Shown in pieces: positions 8,949-21,657 of a stretch of 64,000 bases of DNA; the stretch's first letter is position 1; every line of letters begins with the position of its first letter. A model generated the notes under the pieces. It was not told the DNA's origin. It saw only the letters and a list, made by a program, of their open reading frames with translations, and searched no databases. The DNA is from Geosiphon pyriformis. Taxonomy: Eukaryota > Glomeromycota > Glomeromycetes > Archaeosporales > Geosiphonaceae. A program made the position numbers and the translations under genes. The stretch covers positions 59,985 through 123,984 of the forward strand of contig JAAOMT010000176.1 in NCBI GenBank assembly GCA_016748015.1, in the 5' to 3' direction.

Positions 8949-11674
8949 TTATTTGGAAATGATCGCTTTGTGGAAAATATGGCGAATTAAAAAAAACCGA
9001 TTGAAAAGCTTACCGAGCTTATTAAGCCATTTCGGCAATTTCCTTGAAGAAGATAATGAGGCGACAGAATTACTGGTGCTTTCACTTTGGGAATGGTCGC
9101 TTTTTTTATCAGTCAACGTTTCAGGATTTTGTAGTTGTGAAGGTTCTGAAAGAAGGTGCTCGCCGATGAGATTTGTATCAGTAGACGGGAAATCGATGAG
9201 GGAGGTAGCGGGGTTCGGCGGAGATGTTATATCTTCAGCAATAGCCGACAACTCTTCACTCAAGTAAGAATAATCTGTGATTTGGGGATAAACATAAATA
9301 TTTGGATGATACCTGCAAAGTAAATTTGGAAATCTTGCATACCTAGAATATCAGACGTCTGATCCCAATTAAAGTAAACTAGAGAAGCAGGGGCTAATTT
9401 CGCCTGATATAAGCTTATACTATGATCTGCAAGTATTTTTTTTGGCGGGGTAGTATCTATAATTACCAGAAGGGTTATGAATAAAATGGTACGACGAAAA
9501 TTAGGAAGTTTATTTTTAAATAATTAATATGAATACAAAGATGGAATGGGCGATCAGGTGTCTTTAGTGATCCTTGGACAAATCGATAGAGTTCAGAAAC
9601 TATAAATAGAATTGATTAAAAATTATATAAATGTAATATCACGAAAAGAACCAATAAAAAAACCTTGCTCTTTGGATAAAAAAGTCCCCTGTAATTGGTA
9701 CCGATCCGGGAATTTGATTCTAATTAAAGTCTGCAGTGGATAAAATGAAAATTTGTTCATGTAAAGGCATTTAGAAACCATAATCCACTATAATTTACTA
9801 CTAACCTTTGGATATTTTTTTTCCTTTTCCTTTTCTTCTTGAGCACGCATAGCACTGGTCTTTAACGTTGCATTTTCTCGTCGCACTTCTTTAGCTTTTT
9901 GCATCGCCAAAAGATGCCGTAATTCATTGGCGGTAAGCTCATAAAAAGAGTCTGGTAGATCGACTAAAAAAAAATGAGAAAATTTTACAAGTCGAATAAA
10001 ATGATCTATGGGCCACACCACTCACTTGATGTAAGAGTCGAATTATCATTAGATTGAGATTTGAAAACCTTTGCGTCTCTATTAAAAGAGATTGGTTCAT
10101 TTTCAAAAGAAGTTGGTTCATTTTCAACATGGGGAGAAGAAATTGGTTCATTCTCGACATGGAGCGAACTTTCTTCAACTCGGGAAAGGGGACTTGATGA
10201 TTCCGGATCTAGCAGTTCTAACTCTGATTTTTGATTTATGACGATATCAGATGAATCCAATTGTAATGGTGCTGCAAGTGAGGAGCGATCTACTTCCATA
10301 GATTCCTCTGTCTCCTCTCTAATTACATCATCTTTAATATAGTCTAGCTCCATAGATTCTTCGCCATGTTGTGGCTCAATTGAAGAAATTTCACTGATGG
10401 GTACGCCTGTGGTTTGAGATGATTCATCTTGATCTTCCATATTCTTTCCTCCAGCTGTATCTACCTCTTTTATTTCAGGTGTAACATGCGATAAATTCCC
10501 AGAAATTGACGTGGCTGTTAGGTTCGCTGAAGGTAAAGTTGTCGGCCCTATTATTTCCTTACGTTCAGGGTCTATAGGATTCAAAAGATCTGCTATAGCC
10601 TCAGTTTGCTCTAAAGTATTTACATTCCGAGCTAAAGCTTCATCCAAAATGAACTCTGTATGACGGAAAAGAACGCGTAACACAGCATTTCCAGAGGTAA
10701 TTCCCGCAGCCTGCAGAGTCGTTGATTTAAGGATTTCTGTCGTCGCATACTGGGATTAGAAAGCTATTCACTTTAGAACAGAGCGAAAAGACAAAAAATT
10801 ATGACAACAAAAGAATTTACCTCCTGATTGACCAAAAGACAGACTGGTTGTTGATAATAAAGTCTATTATCCTTCTTTCCAATCTTCTTCATGATTCCTT
10901 TCTTTTTTATCGGAGCTGGAGCCCCCCGTTTAGTTAAATTTAAAGATCTTGCCACGAAAATATGAGTATTGAGCTTTATATAAGATCAAACGACTATATC
11001 TAACAGAAATAAATCAAAGACATACCCATTTTGGATTTCTTCGAAATATAATAATATTTCCCACAAAGTTTTTGTCACTGGGAACTTTTCAATCAACCTA
11101 GCTCCATCTTCCACTTGAAGTGCGATAGTAACTTCACTTTGAGCTCATAAGAGATCACGAGGTAAGAATCCACGTATGTATGAGAAAAGAATCTGAGATA
11201 AAATAACCTACAGATAGCTTATAATGCAGGAAATCAAGCCAGTTCAAACTAACCTTTTGGTGCGGTCACACGAATCAATTCAAGTTTTGCGCCCGGAGCA
11301 AGATTAGCAAATCGAACTGAAAGCGCTAGATCGAGTGTAGCTTTGTTAAGTCTAAAGGAGGTAGTTAGCATAAAACTTTTTAGTAAAAATTGCGGCTTAA
11401 ATAATTCCAAATATCCCAAAGGTCACCTTCCGAAAAGGGCTTAGTGAATTAAACTATAAGTGAAAACCAAAGTTGAAAAGCAAAGGTTTAAGGACAAAGA
11501 AGTATCTAGGCGAGAGTTCAAAAGTAAAACTTACTTTAATCCATACTTCTCCTCGTCCGGATATCCCTGCTTTTCGCATACGGTTTTCACAATTTGCTTC
11601 AATGGCATCATTGGAGTTGTTTTTACAATTTGCCTTTTGCCACTATTAAGCAGTACAACCACATTGGACGTCAT
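8949..11674 (-). CDS. UBX4: TUG/ASPL-type UBX-domain protein (UBX4 homologue)
   Basis: Ten exons: 11674-11535, 11351-11254, 11143-11026, 10947-10821, 10749-10026, 9963-9806, 9730-9664, 9599-9537, 9456-9343 and 9274-8949, giving 644 aa. The N-terminus is a TUG-UBL1 ubiquitin-like domain (MTSNVVVLLNSGKRQIVKTT, MPLKQIVKTVCEKQGYPDEE). A second Ub-like segment follows (GNAVLRVLFRHTEF), then an acidic Ser/Glu-rich linker, a helical stretch (ELTANELRHLLAMQKAKEVR) and a UBX domain (TLIRIKFPDRYQLQGTF, LYRFVQGSLKTPDRPFHLY, TTPPKKIL, LAPASLVYF). Family members bind the AAA ATPase Cdc48/p97 and disassemble or tether it. The C-terminus is basic (RKLPKWLNKLGKLFNRFF). The last intron uses an internal AG, because the nearer one would leave a 30-nt intron and a frameshift. 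Confidence 0.88.
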
Positions 11675-12806
11675 TTTAGGTGAAAATGGAAAGGTCGTGA
11701 ACGGAGTTCTAGGGTTTAAAATTTTTACGCTTGGTGCGTTTTAGACAATATTAGTGGTAGTCATATGACCATGATCATATATAAATGTTATTTCTTTATT
11801 CTTATATTCATGATAATAGGCATCTTTAATTGATTTGTATAAATACTAATTTCAATTAAATATTGTTTATTAAGAAAAAGCCAATAATTAATTGTATGTA
11901 ATTTAATTGAATTATATCTTAAAAATTATAACCAATTGTAATGTTATTTTTACTGCAAATTTAAATATTTTTGTAGTATTTTAAAAAAATTCTAAAATTA
12001 TAATTTTTTTCTTTTCTAAAAAAATTTTCTATGACAAAAGTAATTTATTTCTAAGCTTACCAATTTTTTATCAGTAAAAAATTATTAGTTAGTTTATTTA
12101 TCAAAATTTAAAAGATAGTAACATAAATAATTATAATTTATTAATTGAACAATATCTTTTACGTAATTATATTTATGAGAATTTGGACCATAATTCCGGG
12201 TTTTTTAATATAGATTAATCATATAAGTTTTCAAAATAATGTACGATTTAGTCACTTTTATCTTTTTTTAGACAATATTAATAATTACAACATTGTTTTA
12301 AAATGATGATGACAATTTAATGATAATACATAACTTTTTTGAATCAGAAATGTTATATTTTTTTTCGAAGCCTTTACAATTACCATAAATACTAATATTA
12401 GAATCGGCGATTATTTTAAATAATCATTCGTAATGCTTTCATCATGGACATTGCCGCATTGACAAATCATCATTAAATGGTAGAATTCGAAAGGTCTAAA
12501 AATAATTAGTGGATCGTCTTTTTGGTCGCGTGATTATCGTTAACTCGCGACTTTGCGGACTCGCGTGGTGATTTCTATAAATTGTCCAAGAGAACACTAC
12601 TCTATCAACCCTATCATTTTTGGAATCACATTACTAAAAATTTTAAAAATATTAGTATTAGTACCGGTAATAATATCTAATAATTAACTTAAATTTTGTC
12701 TGAGAAATAAGGCCATAACGCCCTTGCTCGTAGGGTGCTAAGCGCTCACAAAAGCAAGTCTCGCCTTCTTGGGAGTTTGCTTCGCTTCTTTGGTCTCTTT
12801 GTAATT
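11675..12806. promoter_or_regulatory. Divergent promoter region, TUG / HAL-type kinase
   Basis: This 1.1-kb A+T-rich spacer lies between two divergent genes. A short GC-richer patch at 12,520-12,580 contains CTCGCGA and CTCGCG palindrome-like words. Another patch at 12,710-12,790 upstream of the kinase start has small hairpins and is likely its 5' UTR. No ORF is supported. Confidence 0.45.
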
Positions 12807-14811
12807 ATGGATAACACATCACAAAAGAAAGCTGGTAATTTTTGTAATAAATAGGTCTTTAACGATAAGGGGCCGCAGGCATTGAGCTTAATTTCTCTCA
12901 AAAACTAAGTTAGGAATGAACTAACGAAGGTTAAACTACCTTTTCAGGGGATAACCCTCTAGATCAAGTTGGTCAGGTAGATAAAAAGGCTGTGGACAGG
13001 AAGTTGGTCTCCCAACCCACGAATGCTGTGCAACCAAAGCCGGAAATTAAAACCCCAGCAGGCCATTATTCGAGTAATCTAATACAAACTACTTTGCAAA
13101 AAATGTTTCATTTGGAAGGTGCTTCAGAAAAGCCGAAATCATCTAATGGATCTAAGACTTCGTCTGCCATCTCTGAATTTGATGAAGATATACCTCAATT
13201 ATTGAATGGTACGAAGTCGCAAGAAGCTTCCCAATTAAATACATCAAATAGTGAATTACGTCATACAAACCCAATGGCTCCAAAGCCACGCTTTCAAACA
13301 ATCAAGGATGGAACGCATGTTCATAACCTTCAGCCTAAGAAGGTTCCTCGAATGCAAAATCTTCTCAAAGAACTTGGACTTCATGTCTATAGTCCTATAG
13401 AAGAGAAAACACATGGGAATCCCTTTCAACATCACCATCACCATCACCATCACAGACCACCTTACCGACAGTGCCACTCAGAATCTTCATTAACGGAAAA
13501 ATATGGAAAATGCCACGAGATCATTGGAAAGGGTGTGTGTCATTTTAGTTTAAATTAAAGAGGCTTTCAATTTATTTTTCTTTAAACCCTTACGAACATA
13601 AATTTTATTTCTTAAAAGGAGCTTTTGGGATTGTTCGTATCGCCCACAAAACTGAGCCAAAAGTCCCCGGTGAAAAGCTTTTTGCCGTAAAGGTTCTATA
13701 TTGCTTTTGATTGGACATTTCTCCATTGAGAAAGTTCATTACTCTAACTTTTGGTTTTCTACATTGGTTATCGCCTTGACTTTCTCTGGTAATCTTTAGG
13801 AATTTAAAAGACGGCATAACGAACCTCCGAAAAAATATATCAAACGCCTAACTTCCGAATTCTGCATTTCTTCTTCTCTCCAGCATATTAACGTCATTAA
13901 TACTTTGGATCTTCTTCAAGATACCCAAGGAAATTATTGCGAGGTTATGGAGTATTGTGCTGGTGGTGATCTTTATTCTTTGATTGTTTCTAGTGGCGGT
14001 CTAAGGGATGAAGAGGCTGATTGCTTTTTTGGGCAGTTGATCAATGGTGTCAAATACCTTCATGACAATGGTGTTGCTCATCGGTATTAAACAGGAAAAC
14101 ATCATGGTGATTTTATTCATAATTATCCAAATTCTTAACTTGATTGGCATAATTATTTTAGTGATTTGAAACCTGAAAATCTTTTGCTTACTTCGACTGG
14201 ATGCCTCAAGATCACCGATTTTGGTAATGGAGAATGTTTCCGTATGGCATGGGAAACCCAACCTCATCTCTCTCGAGGCATTTGTGGTAGCGAGCCCTAC
14301 ATTGCTCCTGAAGAATTTACCGAAGATTGGTTTGATCCTAGACTTGTCGATGTATGGGCTTGTGGAATAATTTACATGGGTATGATGACAGGTAGACAAT
14401 TGTGGCGAGTCGCCAAAGCACAAGAAGACGGTAATTTCAAAATCTTTCTCCAAGCGAGAGCACATGGAGAATTATTAGGTCCATTTCAAGCATTGTGCGA
14501 TGTAAGCTATTGATTTCAAACTTTGCTTTGTGCTTTATTATCACTGAAAATTTTAAATTTTTAAGGAAATTATGTTTTAGGGGCGACGTAATATTGTTGG
14601 CAGGATAATCGAACCTAATCCCAAGCGCCGCATTAATGTGGAACAAATAATTAAAGATCCATGGTTTAATCGAATCAATATTTGTTGCCAACTTCCCCTC
14701 ACGAGCGTTGATGTCGGTACGACTCCTGTCAATTCCACGTGTGGTGGCGATGCTTCTGGCAAGCAAGGTACAAATATGAATAATTCCACTTTACCAAACA
14801 TGGTACAATAG
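12807..14811 (+). CDS. Ser/Thr protein kinase of the HAL5/SAT4/NPR1 fungal group
   Basis: Six exons, 12807-12834, 12948-13532, 13619-13692, 13800-14083, 14162-14501 and 14581-14811, give 513 aa. The N-terminal 200 residues are low complexity and contain eight histidines in a row (about 171-178). The kinase domain has a glycine loop GKGAFGIV, VAIK-type lysine FAVKEFKRR, HRDLKPENLL (spanning an intron), DFG in KITDFGNGE, and GSEPYIAPEEF as the activation-loop end. That last block, with HLSRGICGSEPYIAPEEF, is typical of the fungal HAL4/HAL5/NPR1 kinases, which regulate plasma-membrane nutrient and K+ transporters. All catalytic residues are present. The specific substrate here is unknown. The start is the short exon-1 ATG; a further upstream exon cannot be excluded. 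Confidence 0.88.
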
Positions 14812-15557
14812 ATTGTTGAGGGTTAGTTGCATTCAAGAAGCTGCTAATTTAGGCCGAGATATTTCTCCCAAATTATTCAAATTAGAGTGGGATTATATGA
14901 TAATGTTGGTTTTCCATCAGGCGTTTACACGCTGCGAAATCCTTGTTTTTTTTGATCCCACTTCGATTTAGTAAAATCATTGAAGTGTAAAATAAGTTTG
15001 ACACTTTAAAAATAAAATTTATTGAAATAGATTTTTTAATTTTGGCTGAATATTCCCAAGATCTTACAATGATAAATTGGTGTAATTTTTTACGGATATT
15101 CGGGTAAACCTCATAAGGACTTGTGACCTTTCATCGGGATTTCGGGATTTTTTAAATTCTTTCAGTGCACAATGGAAGGTAATTTGTAATCGAGAGCATT
15201 ATTTTCGGATTTTGATTTTTTGTCAAATTCAAAATAACCATTATTGAGAAGGATAAGGGCGGGATGCAGATTCCGTAGCACTTTTAGCTCGCCATCATCT
15301 AGATTTCCTCGAGGGTCTTTTAATCCACTTTTTGGTTGGTTTGTCAGCGATTCGAATTTTTGTGTAATCTTGACACAGTGGTTACACGACAATAATAAAG
15401 ATCAACCAAACTGCGAAAATGATAATAACTTATAGCATGCAATGACTTTTCTACATGAGCTATTTTTTGTTCTTTGTAGTATTTTCGTCTTTTGCACACG
15501 CGTCAAAAGTTTCTATCCTAACTATTTATACAAACTCCTTTTTATCACTTGTGATCA
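14812..15557. other. Intergenic between kinase and Zn2Cys6 gene
   Basis: This spacer carries the 3' end of the kinase gene and the promoter of the Zn2Cys6 regulator. Short open frames near 15,162-15,435 on both strands overlap each other and show no recognisable protein. Confidence 0.45.
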
Positions 15558-18500
15558 ATGAACGAAAATAATTTAACGATAACCAATCTTCTGCAACCGC
15601 AATCACCCAATGATCCTCACTCCGTTGATTCTAAAATGAATTATGTCAATGGTATTCCTTCAATAGAAGGAGAAGATAATAAAACACCTGTGAAAAGAAA
15701 ACGTCTAACGCAAGCATGTGATGCATGCCGTAAGAAGAAGGTTAAATGTAGTGGGGAAAAACCTACTTGTCAAAATTGTCAAAGACTCAGCACTGCTTGT
15801 ACTTACATCCCAAGCACGAAAAAGAGGGGTCCAAGGGTGGGACTTGTTGAAAGTTTGGAAAAACGTCTTCAGCAAATGGAGAAACTTTTACAACCACTTA
15901 AACATAAAGGGCTCGTTCCTGACTCGGAAGGAAAGTCTGGTGTTAATGAACCCTCTGCAAAAAAACCTCGACTGAGTTCTGACCAGGCCTCGACATTAAA
16001 AAAGGAAATTGAGAGCCAGAAATATGAAAATTATAATTCTTTAAATACAGAAACCATGGAGGCTTCTAATGTTGAATTCTCATTTCCCATTGGAAAATCA
16101 TATGATTCTCAAAATTCATTGGGTTATTTCAAATTACCTGATATCTCTGACTCACCTAGCCCTACATTTCCCCAAGCTACCAATAACCCGATGGACAGCT
16201 TCCTGAACGCTAAAGGTTATCAACCGACCAACAATCGAGATGCCCAATTAGAAATCTCAAATTTCTTACCACAAACATCTCTTCCTCCATCCCCACCAGA
16301 ACCACCGATAATGCAACCTACGCCAACCACTCCAATAATTAATCAATTTCCCAAAAGTGAGAATCATAAAAATTTAGATTTCCAAGAAAGAAACAATCAA
16401 AATGGTTCGAATGATATACTTCTATTCCTTGGTGATTCTTCGGCGAAACCTGGGTTCCATACTACCCAGGAGTTATTTCAAGAGTCTCTAATGACCAGTA
16501 ATTCTGCAACAACTTCCTCCGAAACTTCAAGTAATTTTTCAAATATCTCTCTTTTCGCCATTACATATCGAGGGGCAGAATCACCGACCCCTACTCTCGT
16601 AAAAAATATAGGGACGAGTTTACCCTCTCAGGATATCGTTATTCATCTTGCCCAATGTTACTTTCGTTTCCAATATAAACAAATGCCAATTTTTCACGAA
16701 GAAACTTTCATGCATCGATTAAGGGAGAATAAGGTCTCTCAATTTTTAATGTTTGCCTTATGCGCTGCGACTGCAAGGTATAATTTAGAAAATATCACTT
16801 TCAAGTTATATTATCCTTAAAAATTGATTAGATGGACTCGAACTTTTTTAATTAGATTTTCGGATCATCCAGAGATTGTATGCAATCCTCCATACCTTTC
16901 TGGAGATATCTTTGCCGAAATAGTCAAGCCAATGGTATTAGACTCCTGGGACCAACCTTCTGTTGAACATGTTCAGGGTAAGTCTTAGTCTTATCGTTAG
17001 ATCTTCAGGGATTTGGCTATTTATTTAATATATATGTTACCTTCAAAGCTTTCCTATTCATGTCTATACATGAATATGGCAGAAATCAAGGGCCAAGGGC
17101 TTGGATGTACATCGGCTCAGCTGTCAGGTAATTCAAGTTATTGGTGCATGATATTTTTTAATGTGAAAGCATTAATTGATTGAATTAATCTATTATAAAG
17201 GATGGCACAAGAGTTAGGGCTCTACAAAGAATTTGAAGGTCCTTCAGCGGGCAGCGCACAAAATCTTGATTCCGAGGCTGCTTTTATTGAACGAGAAGTT
17301 AGGCGGCGTACATTTTGGTGCTGTTTTATTGTTGACAGGTATGGAAATAAATTATTTTTTCTACCAGATTTCAGATTCAAGATTTTTCAAATCCTTTATC
17401 TTAAGGTTTTCTGCCGCTGCTCTTGGCCGCCCTACAATCATTGATGAAGCTGATATTGAAATCCGGCTTCCTCTGGATGCTGGTTGGGAAAATCCACATG
17501 TCATCGTATCTGACACGAAGAATGGGAGACTTACGGAAGTCCAAAGTAAAATTGGTTCGAAGTTACGACTTGAAAGTAAAGGTTCTTTTGCTACCTTTGT
17601 AAGTGTCGCCGCTTTGCTCGGGCGAGTAGCTCGAAAAGCAAACCGCTCAACGTTTGATGATTCGCAACCATGGAATACCAATTCCGATTACAATCTTTTG
17701 GCTCGAGAAGCAGACGAATGGTACGAAAGTCTAGACCCAAACATACAATGGCCTAAAGAGAAACCTAAGGAGTATAATGAAATTAATATCGCGGCAGAAT
17801 ATGTTAGTATAAATTTACTCTATCATGCTGCCGTTATCATTTTGAATCGGCCCCATCTTGTGCTCCTTCATAAGGGTATTGTCCCTTCTGAACATATGGA
17901 GTTTTTCCAAGAATCGTCTAAAAGATGTTCACGCTCAGCACAATTAATGTCTGAAATGGTAGAAGTTTTATTGAACTCTGGACTTTATTTTATGTGTCCT
18001 TTCACCGTCTACCCTATCTTTGCATCGGGAACGATACATATTAATAACATGTTCAAAGGTGACAAGGATATATCCGAGTTAGCCAAAAGGTATTTTAAAG
18101 TCAATATGCAATACCTGACCGTTATGGAGCCATTTTGGGGGATGGGAGGCAAATTTAAGTTGATTCTGAGCGAAATGTACCGGCAACATCAGGAGCTTGG
18201 TGAAATCACTTGTCCTTTTGCTTATTGTGATGGCGAAGACCGTTTTTCTTCGACAGTAGTCAATTCGAAAATCCAATTCCCTACTGTCGCTGATCTTGGT
18301 TCTGATCTAGGTCTAATGGAATTTTGGAACTGCGCGACCTTTCCTACAATGCCAAGACCGTGCTCTAAAGGGAGTGAAAAGAGAGAAAAGTCTGTTATCG
18401 GATTTCCTCAAAACCTTTCAATCCCCGATCTCAGTTTGGAAACACAATCGTATTATCTCGGCGACATTTTATCCCCACGTTCTTTTATGAACGACACGTA

Positions 18501-18693
18501 CGGGATGTCTGATTCATGGCTTCATACTCTTCGATCTTCATCTACAATTCCTTCGATTACCCCTCGCACACTTCGCATTAATAAAAAAGATCCTAATGAT
18601 GATAATGATTACTCCATGCCGGACGATTATTTTTCTCAGGATATGACCCTTTATAATTCGAACATCAATGCAATTGGTTTCTCCTTCGAATAA
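15558..18693 (+). CDS. Zn2Cys6 fungal transcription factor with Fungal_trans domain
   Basis: Five exons, 15558-16777, 16856-16977, 17049-17127, 17201-17338 and 17406-18693, give 948 aa. The Zn2Cys6 binuclear cluster lies at 54-81: C-D-A-C, a basic helix RKKKVKC, then six-Cys spacing to STAC. A basic linker and a short coiled coil follow (VESLEKRLQQMEKLL), probably for dimerisation. After a long Ser/Asn/Pro-rich region comes the middle homology domain, with HLAQCYFRFQYKQMPIFHEE, FMSIHEYGRNQGPRAWMYIG, MAQELGLYKE, RRRTFWCCFIVDR and ALGRPTIIDEADIEIRLP. These proteins bind CGG-containing sites and control metabolic genes; the target pathway cannot be told. It is a single gene with no biosynthetic neighbours. 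Confidence 0.92.
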
Positions 18694-19212
18694 GCAATGA
18701 TTGAAACTTATACTACCTCGCAGAACATGGAATTTATGAATGTTTCATCCAACACCGAAGATGATGCAAATTAATCATAGCGGGAAAAAAATGAACACTT
18801 ATAATGTCACACGTCACAATCCTGGAGTTCAAATTTCGAGTACCATTTTGTGAATGTACAGAATCCTTTTCTGCAATTTCTAATCGAACAATCGGTTGGT
18901 TGAAACTTCATGCTATTACTATGGTCTCTCATTCTGAATTGAGACGGGATGGCTAAATTGTTTTTTTATTTATATCTAATCTTAAATTTGGACATTTAAA
19001 ATATATAGAAAATATACACATTCTTGTAATTAGTTTGTTCTATTATTGTAATTTTGTTTAAAATTAGTAACCAGTTTAAAAGAAATCGGTGCAAAACCAA
19101 TAAGAATTTTCGCTTACTAGAAAAAGACAGAACAATAAGCCTACCAATATTATGACACTTCTTCCAAAATGAATTTAGCCAATTATAAATGGCAAAAGAG
19201 CCTGATGTTTCA
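18694..19212. other. Convergent 3' spacer
   Basis: This A+T-rich spacer lies between the 3' ends of the Zn2Cys6 gene (+) and bL21m (-). I see no further feature. Confidence 0.45.
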
Positions 19213-20020
19213 TTACAACTTGTTCATTTCAACCTCGCATATTCTCAACACGGTGTAGAACTGTTTATGACGAATGTGTCTCGTACGTGGGTTCCCCTTT
19301 TTCTTTTTGATGGTAAGAATCTGTGGACCTCTTGGCTGTTCAACAACCCTCGCTTTTATGCTACAAAATCTCTCCGATATCAACGGTTGACCTTTGATAG
19401 TAAAATCCTTGGACCCAAGTTCACGAACGCGATTCAGTTTCATCACATCTCCTAAATTAACATCCTTCAAACGATTCGTAATAACCAAATCACCAGCAGT
19501 GACAAGAAAAGCACGCCCACAAATCTCCACCACAGCATAATATCGTAATTGATTGCGAAGTCGCTCAACAAGTTCTTTAGTAGTATGCGGGGGATATGCT
19601 TTTATTTGTCTCAACCTTTCTTCTCGTTGTTTCTCCAACCTTTGTTGCTGCTCCAATTTCAACTTTTCCAATAATTGTTCGCATTCTTTTTTCCGTTTAT
19701 ATTGTTTATCGTTTATTTGCTTTTTAGGTTGTTTCCGGTCGGCCTTATTGTTGCTGTTTAAGAGAATTGATCTGTTTCGTTGTTTGAATTCGTAATTGAA
19801 TTCTTGTATGACATTTAAACTTTTTTGCAGTTGCAAAATTTCTGCGACTGATTTGATTGGTCTTTGCATGGTGGGCAAAGGAGGTTTAATAGGGGAGATA
19901 TTACTTGTTGAGCTACCCACCGTTTTTGTATGTGCTCCTATGAGACAAATTCATCTTCTTTAAACAGGTAGGAAGAGAAAAAGTTAAATAAATTGAAATA
20001 CCCCTTCGTATCTCGCCCAT
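19213..20020 (-). CDS. Mitochondrial large-subunit ribosomal protein bL21m
   Basis: Two exons, 20020-20002 and 19937-19213, give 247 aa. The C-terminal half is the L21 domain: YYAVVEICGRAFLVTAGDLV, VNLGDVMKLNRVRELGSKDF, and the basic tail KARVVEQPRGPQILTIKKKK with RHKQFYTVLRI. The N-terminal half is a Lys/Gln/Arg-rich coiled-coil extension (about 100 residues), longer than in bacteria and common in fungal mitoribosomal proteins. The product is a 23S-type rRNA-binding protein of the mitochondrial ribosome. The ATG at 20020 is the only one in frame. The seven-residue first exon means that the usual targeting leader is not obvious, so an additional upstream exon is possible. Confidence 0.85.
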
Positions 20021-20444
20021 ATTTATAGTCAGGTTTCGTGATTTAAGTTTTCTAGATAACAACTCTAAAGAGATTTGGACAGGCGAGATTGGTGTAATTA
20101 TCCTATTTTTGTGAGAATCATTTTCCAACGAGGAAAATTTGCAACTGCTTACTGACCATATCTATTTTTTATGAGAATTCTTGAGCAGCAGGATAATGAA
20201 ACTTTGTTTTGCGTCAAAGCTATTGAACAAATGAAAGGAAATGGAGACATGATTTTTGACGGTTGATCAGCAGCAGTAGGTACATTATCTATAAATGACA
20301 GAATTAGATTAAGAGTGATAGTGATTTCTTCTAGAACAAGCTAGAAATAATTTAAACATATAGTCTTTGACCCTATTTTTATATATAATCAGCGGTATTA
20401 TTCCCCTCATTTATTACGATTTTGATTTGCGCTCACCTTTTGTA
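20021..20444. promoter_or_regulatory. Shared divergent promoter, bL21m / Hsp40
   Basis: About 425 bp separate the two start codons. The half near the Hsp40 gene contains TTCTAGAA at 20329-20336, a heat-shock-element core (TTCnnGAA), with another GAA at 20344-20346. That fits a chaperone gene but is a short motif. Confidence 0.45.
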
Positions 20445-21657
20445 ATGGGAAAAGATTACTATCAAATCCTTGGTGTTGACAAGAGTGCGGACGATGAAGC
20501 TCTTAAGAAGGCCTACAGAAAGCTAGGTTGGAGGTCTCTTGACTTCATTAAGCAAGTGGAAAAATGATTTATTATCATTTCTAATACTTCTCCTTTACAG
20601 CTTTAAAATGGCATCCGGACAGACACCAGGCAGAAGCAGATAAAACCAATGCCGAAAAAAAATTCAAAGAAATAAGTGAAGCTTTTGAAGTTTTGAGTGA
20701 TAAAAACAAAAGGCAGATATATGATACATACGGAGAAGAAGGACTCAAAGGTGGTGCACCTCCACCATCCGCTGAAGCTGGTGGTTTCCCATTTCCTGGT
20801 GGTCCTAACGTGAAATTCAGTTTTACTTGTAAGTCTTCAAGTTTTACATCTCGGTTGTTTAGTTGTTTGATCACTAAATTCATATTGGGTTATTAGCGTC
20901 TGGAGGAAGAGGGTTTACTCCATCAGATCCAAATTCAATATTCAGCGAGTTCTTGAGAGAATTTGGGGCAACAAGTTCCATGGGTGAGGATGAAACGGAC
21001 TTCATGAGTGCGTTCCCTGGATTTGGCAGACCTCCAAAGGGAGCTAAGGGTTTTGGCAGGGGAATGTTTCCCACTGATCCTTTTAGTCGTGGTCCTCCTT
21101 CAGATGGAGGAGCTGCCAACGATGTTGTACATCCGTTGGCTCTCTCATTAGAGGATATATATAAAGGAGTCACAAAAAAACTCAAAATTACACGTAAATT
21201 GTATGATGCTTCATCCGGAAGACAGGTTCCCACTGACAAAATGGTTGAAATTCAGGTGCGTCCTGGGATGAAGGCTGGCTCAAAGATTCGCTTCGCAAAC
21301 GCTGGTGATGAGTTGCCAAATGGGACATCCCAAGATATAGTGTTCGTGCTTGAAGAAAAACCTCATCCGGTATTCAAGCGGGAAAATGACGATCTTAATA
21401 TTACTTTGAATCTCACTCTAGCTGAAGCACTTACTGGATTCAAAAAGGTTATTCAGACCTTGGATGGCCGAAATTTAGCAATATCAAGCAAAACTGTAGT
21501 ACAACCGGGCCAAGAGCAAAGGTTTCCCAATGAGGGCATGCCTACCAAGGATCCACATAAAAAAGGTGACCTTGTGGTGAAATACAAGATACAATTTCCC
21601 ACAAGGTTGAGCGAAGATCAGAAACAAGGTATCCGTAAAATACTTGAGGGTGCCTGA
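20445..21657 (+). CDS. SIS1: Type II Hsp40 co-chaperone (Sis1/DNAJB1-like)
   Basis: Three exons, 20445-20526, 20601-20828 and 20897-21657, give 356 aa. The J domain is at 1-75 ([33 protein letters not shown] with the HPD motif, [12 protein letters not shown]). A Gly/Phe-rich region follows ([26 protein letters not shown]). The two substrate-binding beta domains are next ([65 protein letters not shown]). There is no zinc finger, hence type II. It stimulates Hsp70 ATPase and delivers misfolded clients in the cytosol and nucleus. Length and order are normal for Sis1/Psi1. A heat-shock-element core lies about 110 bp upstream. Confidence 0.95.

Noticed and set aside
8953-9267. 104-codon open frame on the plus strand
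   Set aside because: It is antisense to the last exon of the TUG gene and has no recognisable domain.
9313-9342. 30-nt intron in the UBX region of the TUG gene
   Set aside because: Too short for the other introns here and it leads to an in-frame stop; an acceptor 38 bases further keeps the frame.
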